This document shows positions 43,031-47,473 of a stretch of 47,473 nt of DNA, in pieces. The DNA comes from an uncultured Eubacteriales bacterium (lineage in GTDB: Bacteria; Bacillota; Clostridia; Lachnospirales; Lachnospiraceae), in NCBI GenBank assembly GCA_900314565.1, contig OMVU01000028.1, positions 1 through 47,473 of the forward strand, given 5' to 3'. The position numbers were made by a program, and so were the translations under genes. The notes beneath the pieces are model-generated. The model was not told where the DNA came from, searched no databases, and was given only the letters and a program-made list of their open reading frames with translations. Each line of letters begins with the position of its first letter. The stretch's first letter is position 1.

Positions 43031-45625
43031 ATGGACGATAAAATATTTGACCAGATCCATGAAGTAGACTTAAAGAAGACGATGGAGACGTCCTACATCG
43101 ATTACGCGATGTCCGTCATCGTGTCCCGTGCCCTCCCGGATGTGAGGGACGGGCTGAAACCGGTGCAGAGACGTGTTCTCTGGTCCATGATCGAGCTCAA
43201 TAACGGTCCGGATAAGCCGCACAGAAAGTGCGCGCGTATTGTCGGCGATACGATGGGTAAATATCATCCGCACGGCGATACATCTATTTACGGATCGCTC
43301 GTCAATATGGCGCAGGAATGGAATATGCGCTATCCGATGGTCGACGGACACGGAAACTTCGGTTCTGTTGACGGCGATTCACCGGCTGCCATGCGTTATA
43401 CGGAGGCGAGACTCTCGAAAATCTCCATGGAGATGCTCGCGGATATCAACAAGAATACCGTTGATTTCGTTCCGAACTTTGACGAGACGGAGAAGGAGCC
43501 GTCGGTCCTTCCGGCCAGGATCCCGAACCTGCTGGTCAACGGAACGACCGGTATAGCGGTAGGTATGGCAACGAATATGCCCCCGCACAATCTGCGGGAG
43601 GTCATCGGCGCGTGCGTCCGCATGATCGATGATAAGATCGAGGGAAAGGATACGACGATCGATGATCTCATGACGATCGTAAAGGGACCCGATTTCCCGA
43701 CAGGTGCCGTCATTCTCGGACGGAAAGGAATCGAAGATGCCTATCGTACGGGAAGAGGCAAGATCATTGTACGGGCGGTCGCGCGGATCGAGACAAAGCC
43801 TTCCGGAAAGTCCGAGATCCTTGTGACGGAGCTGCCCTATCTTGTCAACAAGGCAAGGCTCATCGAGTCGATCGCGGATCTCGTCAGAAATAAAAAGATC
43901 GACGGCATCACAGCGCTTGGCGATCACTCGAGCCGTGAAGGAATGGAAATCTGCATTGAGGTCCGCCGGGATGCCAATGCCAACGTCATTCTCAACCAGC
44001 TCTATAAGCATACGCAGCTGCAGGATACGTTCGGTGTCATAAACCTTGCGCTGGTGAACGGCGAACCGAAGGTGATGAACATCAGAGATATTCTGGTGAA
44101 TTACCTGATGCATCAGGAGGAAGTCGTCACAAGAAGAACAAGATATGACCTCAACAAGGCGGAGGAGCGGGCTCATATTCTGGAAGGTCTGCTGATCGCG
44201 CTTGACAATATCGACGAGGTCATCGCAATTATCCGCGGTTCCGAAAATGTCCAGACAGCCAAGGCTGAGCTCATGAAACGCTTTGAACTCTCCGACGCAC
44301 AGTCCCAGGCAATCGTTGACATGCGCCTGCGTGCTCTGACCGGTCTGGAAAGAGGAAAGATCGAAGCGGAATATAAGAGTCTCCTGGAGACGATCGACAG
44401 ATTGAAGGCAATTCTTGCAGACAAGAATCTTCTTCTCGGCGTGATCCGGAAGGAGCTTCTCGAGATTTCCGATAAATACGGAGACGAGAGAAGAACAAAA
44501 TTCGAATTTGACGAGTCCGAAATCTCCATCGAGGATATGATCCCGGATGAGCCGACAGTCATCACCGCGACCCAGATGGGCTACATAAAGCGCATGACGG
44601 TCGAGAATTTCCGAAATCAGAACCGGGGAGGAAAGGGAATCAAGGGCATGCAGACCGTCGAGAACGACAGTGTTGCCGATGTCATGATGACAACAAATCA
44701 TCAGCAGATGCTCTTCTTCACCAACAAGGGACGCGTCTACAGCATGAAGGCGTATCAGATTCCGGAGGCCAGCCGGACGGCGAGAGGAACCGCGCTCGTG
44801 AATCTTCTGATGCTGCAGCCGAATGAATATGTCACTACTGTCATACCTCTGCGCGACTGGAATCTGAATGACAGTACGAAGTATCTCCTCATGGCGACGA
44901 GCCAGGGAATGGTCAAGAGGACCAGCCTTTCCGCCTTTGCAAAAGTGAGAAAGAGCGGAATCGTGGCAATGACGCTTCGTGAGGATGATGAGCTGATCGA
45001 GGTTCTCTATACCGAGAGGGATGAGGATATTTTCCTTGTGACAGCCGAAGGCATGTCTATTCATTTCAACGAGAAGGATGTCCGCCCGACGGGAAGAACG
45101 TCGATGGGCGTCTGCGGAATCAAGCTGGCCGAGGGAGACCGGGTCGTAGCGATGCAGCTTGCCATCCAGGGAAATGAAATGCTTGTCATTTCCGAAAACG
45201 GCATGGGCAAGCGTACGGATAAAAAGGAATTCAATATTCAGGGCCGCGGCGGCAAGGGCGTAAAGTGCTATAAGGTCACGGAGAAGACCGGCCGGGTCGT
45301 CGGAGCCAAGATGGTGACGGATGAGAATCAGATCCTCCTGATCACCACAGAAGGAATCATGATCCGAACGTCCGTCAGCAGTATATCGGTCCTCGGAAGG
45401 ATAACATCCGGTGTCAAGGTCATGGATCTCAACGAGGGCGTGTCTGTAGCAAGTTTCACGAAGGTCCATGTGGATGCGGTCGAAAAGGACGAGGAAGCGG
45501 GATTGAAGGAAGATCCTTTCAATGAGGAGAATGAGTCTGACGGGACTGGCTTTGATGAATATGGAGAAGTTGATTCTGAAAAAGGTGAGTCCGAGATAAC
45601 TGAGTCCGAAGAAGATGAATCTTGA
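43031..45625 (+). CDS. gyrA: DNA gyrase subunit A
   Basis: An 864-residue GyrA. The breakage-reunion domain has catalytic Tyr123 in AAMRYTEARLSK. The quinolone-determining stretch reads HPHGDTSIYGSLVNMAQEW, with Thr84 and Gly88 at the positions equivalent to E. coli Ser83 and Asp87. The C-terminal beta-pinwheel carries the GyrA box QGRGGKG, then an acidic Glu/Asp/Ser tail of about 50 residues. It lies 151 bases after gyrB, and that gap holds no gene. Confidence 0.99.
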   Translation: MDDKIFDQIHEVDLKKTMETSYIDYAMSVIVSRALPDVRDGLKPVQRRVLWSMIELNNGPDKPHRKCARIVGDTMGKYHPHGDTSIYGSLVNMAQEWNMRYPMVDGHGNFGSVDGDSPAAMRYTEARLSKISMEMLADINKNTVDFVPNFDETEKEPSVLPARIPNLLVNGTTGIAVGMATNMPPHNLREVIGACVRMIDDKIEGKDTTIDDLMTIVKGPDFPTGAVILGRKGIEDAYRTGRGKIIVRAVARIETKPSGKSEILVTELPYLVNKARLIESIADLVRNKKIDGITALGDHSSREGMEICIEVRRDANANVILNQLYKHTQLQDTFGVINLALVNGEPKVMNIRDILVNYLMHQEEVVTRRTRYDLNKAEERAHILEGLLIALDNIDEVIAIIRGSENVQTAKAELMKRFELSDAQSQAIVDMRLRALTGLERGKIEAEYKSLLETIDRLKAILADKNLLLGVIRKELLEISDKYGDERRTKFEFDESEISIEDMIPDEPTVITATQMGYIKRMTVENFRNQNRGGKGIKGMQTVENDSVADVMMTTNHQQMLFFTNKGRVYSMKAYQIPEASRTARGTALVNLLMLQPNEYVTTVIPLRDWNLNDSTKYLLMATSQGMVKRTSLSAFAKVRKSGIVAMTLREDDELIEVLYTERDEDIFLVTAEGMSIHFNEKDVRPTGRTSMGVCGIKLAEGDRVVAMQLAIQGNEMLVISENGMGKRTDKKEFNIQGRGGKGVKCYKVTEKTGRVVGAKMVTDENQILLITTEGIMIRTSVSSISVLGRITSGVKVMDLNEGVSVASFTKVHVDAVEKDEEAGLKEDPFNEENESDGTGFDEYGEVDSEKGESEITESEEDES

Positions 45626-45710
45626 AAATATGAATCTGACGGACCGGAATCTGACTGATCAGCGTTAGATTGTCAGAATATGAACTTAAGGAGCGCCAGA
45701 TAAAAAATTC

Positions 45711-45759
45711 AGGTGCCTTTGCTGAGATGATCCTCAGTGTAAGGCACCTGTTTTTTTTT
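45711..45759 (+). terminator. Terminator of gyrA
   Basis: AGGTGCCTT (45711-45719) pairs with AAGGCACCT (45741-45749), with GCTGAG/CTCAG inside, followed by nine Ts. Confidence 0.95.
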
Positions 45760-45783
45760 ATAGCGCAATAGCCGGGATTTTAA

Positions 45784-45950
45784 TCTCTGACGCAGAATTC
45801 TCGTGATTTCAATCGTGAGATGAATGCGCAAAGTGAAACTTTTCTCTGACGTGGGATACAAACCCGCGTCAGAGATGATCGCAGACGCTGCGCAGCAGAT
45901 GGCGCCCGGCACCGTGCAGGCTGCGGCAAGAACGCCGAGGCGTTCTTGAA
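45784..45950. repeat. Family D + A composite repeat
   Basis: The D part (45784-45876) holds CTCGTGATTTCAATCGTGAG, ATGCGCAAAGTGAAAC and the hairpin TCTGACGTGGGATACAAACC closed by CGCGTCAGAG. The A part (to 45950) ends CAAGAACGCCGAGGCGTTCT. Confidence 0.8.
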
Positions 45951-45960
45951 AAAACAGCCG

Positions 45961-45994
45961 CAAAAAAAGCCCCGAAGGATCAACTTCGGGGCTT
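45961..45994 (-). terminator. Terminator of tRNA-Gly
   Basis: AAGCCCCGAAG (45967-45977) pairs with CTTCGGGGCTT (45984-45994). On the minus strand the stem is followed by seven Ts. Confidence 0.92.
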
Positions 45995-45998
45995 AAGA

Positions 45999-46069
45999 AG
46001 CAGGTAATGGGAATCGAACCCACCTCTCAACCTTGGGAAGGTCGTGTTCTACCGATGAACTATACCTGC
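45999..46069 (-). tRNA. tRNA-Gly (anticodon CCC)
   Basis: A 71-base cloverleaf on the minus strand. The acceptor GCAGGTA pairs with TACCTGC, with discriminator T. The anticodon stem is CGACC/GGTTG with loop TTCCCAA (anticodon CCC, reading GGG). The T-arm has GGTTCGATTCC. CCA is not encoded. Confidence 0.94.
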
Positions 46070-46165
46070 ATTTCGAACAAAGCTATTGTATAACTTTTGA
46101 AGAAATAAGTCAATTGCGATTTACGGGGATTCATTTATATGAGATCCATTTGTGTTGTGGTTTAA

Positions 46166-46320
46166 TCTCTGACGCAGAATTCTCGTGATTTCAATCGTGA
46201 GATGAATGCGCAAATTGAAACTTTTCTCTGACGTGGGATACAAACCCGCGTCAGAGATTAAAGCCTCCGGCGGATCGCAGCCGCGCAATTAGGAAGGTGC
46301 TTCGCACCTCGCGCTACGGC
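46166..46320. repeat. Family D + A composite repeat, second copy
   Basis: The D part (46166-46258) is the same as at 45784 with one or two changes. The A part (46263-46320) runs GCCTCCGGCGGATCGCAGCC to AAGGTGCTTCGCACC. Both copies flank the tRNA-Gly gene. Confidence 0.85.
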
Positions 46321-46360
46321 ATAGAGATTCTCTTATGCTCTCCCGCTCTTTCTCACGCTT

Positions 46361-46464
46361 TCAGGATGATAAAGAAAAGAATTGTGTCAGGATGATAAAG
46401 AAAAGAATAGTGTCAGGATGATAAAGAAAAGAATAGTGTCAGGATGATAAAGAAAAGAATTGTT
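46361..46464 (+). repeat. 26-bp tandem repeat, four copies
   Basis: TCAGGATGATAAAGAAAAGA plus AT(T/A)GTG starts at 46361, 46387, 46413 and 46439. The last copy runs directly into the -35 of the tRNA-Ser promoter. Confidence 0.95.
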
Positions 46465-46491
46465 GACAACAAAATATGGTTTTAGTATAAT
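46463..46491 (+). promoter_or_regulatory. Consensus promoter of tRNA-Ser
   Basis: Perfect TTGACA (46463-46468), a 17-base spacer and perfect TATAAT (46486-46491). Transcription would give a leader of about 90 bases with a GAAA-capped hairpin AAGAC/GTCTT near 46509 before the tRNA. Confidence 0.92.
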
Positions 46492-46589
46492 GAACAAGCA
46501 CTTAGCAAAAGACGAAAGTCTTACCAAACTGCATCTGTTACGGGTCGCTCTGACGAGTTTCCTTGGACGATAGGCGGTTCGGGCTTTGA

Positions 46590-46677
46590 GGAGAAGTACT
46601 CAAGAGGCCGAAGAGGCGCCCCTGCTAAGGGTGTAGGTCGTTTACGCGGCGCGGGGGTTCAAATCCCCCCTTCTCCG
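46590..46677 (+). tRNA. tRNA-Ser (anticodon GCT)
   Basis: An 88-base class II tRNA with a long variable arm. The acceptor GGAGAAG pairs with CTTCTCC, with discriminator G. The anticodon stem is CGCCC/GGGTG with loop CTGCTAA (anticodon GCT, reading AGC/AGT). The T-arm is GGGGGTTCAAATCCCCC. CCA is not encoded. Confidence 0.95.
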
Positions 46678-46700
46678 TTTCAGGATTAAAAGGATCCTGC

Positions 46701-46740
46701 GAGAGTTCACTACATATTGTGTAGTGAACTCTCTTTTTTT
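46701..46740 (+). terminator. Terminator of tRNA-Ser
   Basis: GAGAGTTCACTACA pairs with TGTAGTGAACTCTC around a short loop and is followed by seven Ts. Confidence 0.95.
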
Positions 46741-46778
46741 GAAAATAACTACTAGTTTTTTAAATTAGAAAAAATTGC

Positions 46779-46807
46779 TTGCACCGGACAGATAACTTTG
46801 ATATACT
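46779..46807 (+). promoter_or_regulatory. rrn promoter P1
   Basis: TTGCAC (46779-46784), a 17-base spacer and TATACT (46802-46807). Confidence 0.65.
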
Positions 46808-46886
46808 GGAAAAGCTTTATCCAATAAAATAATTGACTTCCACGTACAGATCCGGAATAATTTCTGAAAAAAGAATGAATTTTCAA

Positions 46887-46915
46887 TTGACAGCGGTTAT
46901 TTTGAATGATATTAT
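46887..46915 (+). promoter_or_regulatory. rrn promoter P2
   Basis: TTGACA (46887-46892), a 17-base spacer and TATTAT (46910-46915). Confidence 0.75.
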
Positions 46916-46973
46916 GTAGAAGTTACGGCGATAAAGCCAGTAAAAAGCTTTGAAAAAATAATCAAAAAAGTGC

Positions 46974-47003
46974 TTGACAGATAAAAGCACTGAGTGATAG
47001 AAT
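46974..47003 (+). promoter_or_regulatory. rrn promoter P3
   Basis: TTGACA (46974-46979), an 18-base spacer and TAGAAT (46998-47003). The three promoters are spaced about 90-110 bases apart and would give leaders of 160-360 bases before the mature 16S. Confidence 0.75.
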
Positions 47004-47172
47004 ATCAAAGCTGTCAAAAAGACAGAGCACATTGATAACTGAACAGCGAAACACATTATACTCGAAAATTCTTTACAGTTTCTTGAATGAAACAAACCAA
47101 AAACAGTAATGAATGGAAACGGGATTTGAACTAACTTTTTAGTCAGTTTCAACCTGTGACCATGGATGAAAT

Positions 47173-47473
<301 letters not shown>

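Noticed and set aside
43379-45469. A 696-codon open frame on the minus strand opposite gyrA
   Set aside because: It is the antisense shadow of a certain gyrA gene. The product is His/Arg/Asp-rich, matches no family I know and has no ribosome-binding site.
46492-46589. Separate small RNA (for example SRP RNA) in the tRNA-Ser leader
   Set aside because: The conserved SRP RNA loop motif is absent; it is better explained as a processed 5' leader.

Overview
The window is chromosomal DNA from a Bacillota of class Clostridia, most likely a member or relative of the Lachnospiraceae. This is inferred from the gene order rpmH-dnaA-dnaN-yaaA-recF-gyrB-gyrA, the rnpA-yidD-yidC-jag-mnmE-mnmG-rsmG-parA-parB block, the DUF4446 and DUF3881 neighbours, consensus sigma-A promoters, and the first 300 bases of a clostridial-looking 16S rRNA gene. 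The replication origin lies at about 36.1-36.95 kb. To its left the housekeeping genes run on the minus strand, to its right on the plus strand.

Positions 1-18.2 kb are an accessory region. They hold a broken, hybrid ABC ATPase gene, small enzymes (methyltransferase, MazG-like pyrophosphohydrolase, ATC-hydrolase-like protein, ArsC-like protein, GNAT, Bcp peroxiredoxin), an IS110-family (IS1111-type) insertion sequence, an HTH-Uma2 fusion, an iron-dependent alcohol dehydrogenase and an MMPL transporter. A LysR-divergent group encodes two cyclophilin-like lipoproteins, a flavodoxin lipoprotein and an SDR. The IS sits in a 62-bp tandem array. Its 3' non-coding end encodes a structured RNA candidate with an 11-nt segment complementary to the insertion site, as expected for a bridge/seek RNA.

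Positions 18.2-26.9 kb hold tRNA-Arg, a DUF3881 gene, serS, DUF4446, parB and parA. Five perfect parS sites follow in two clusters. Between the clusters lie two small genes for double-glycine-leader peptides: one has an intact SH3-like domain, the other looks like a frameshifted paralogue. Positions 26.9-36.1 kb hold an alpha/beta hydrolase-like gene and the rsmG-to-rpmH block. Positions 36.1-45.6 kb are oriC and the dnaA-gyrA run. Positions 45.7-47.47 kb hold tRNA-Gly, tRNA-Ser with its own promoter, three tandem rrn promoters and the start of 16S rRNA.

Intergenic DNA is unusually rich in repeats: several interspersed hairpin families (called A to E here), a 155-bp element with inverted ends (family M), and many short tandem arrays. 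A 180-bp composite copy lies between the DnaA boxes and dnaA, and a near-identical inverted copy lies 10.5 kb away beside the parS sites. All calls come from reading the sequence by eye; no database search was run.
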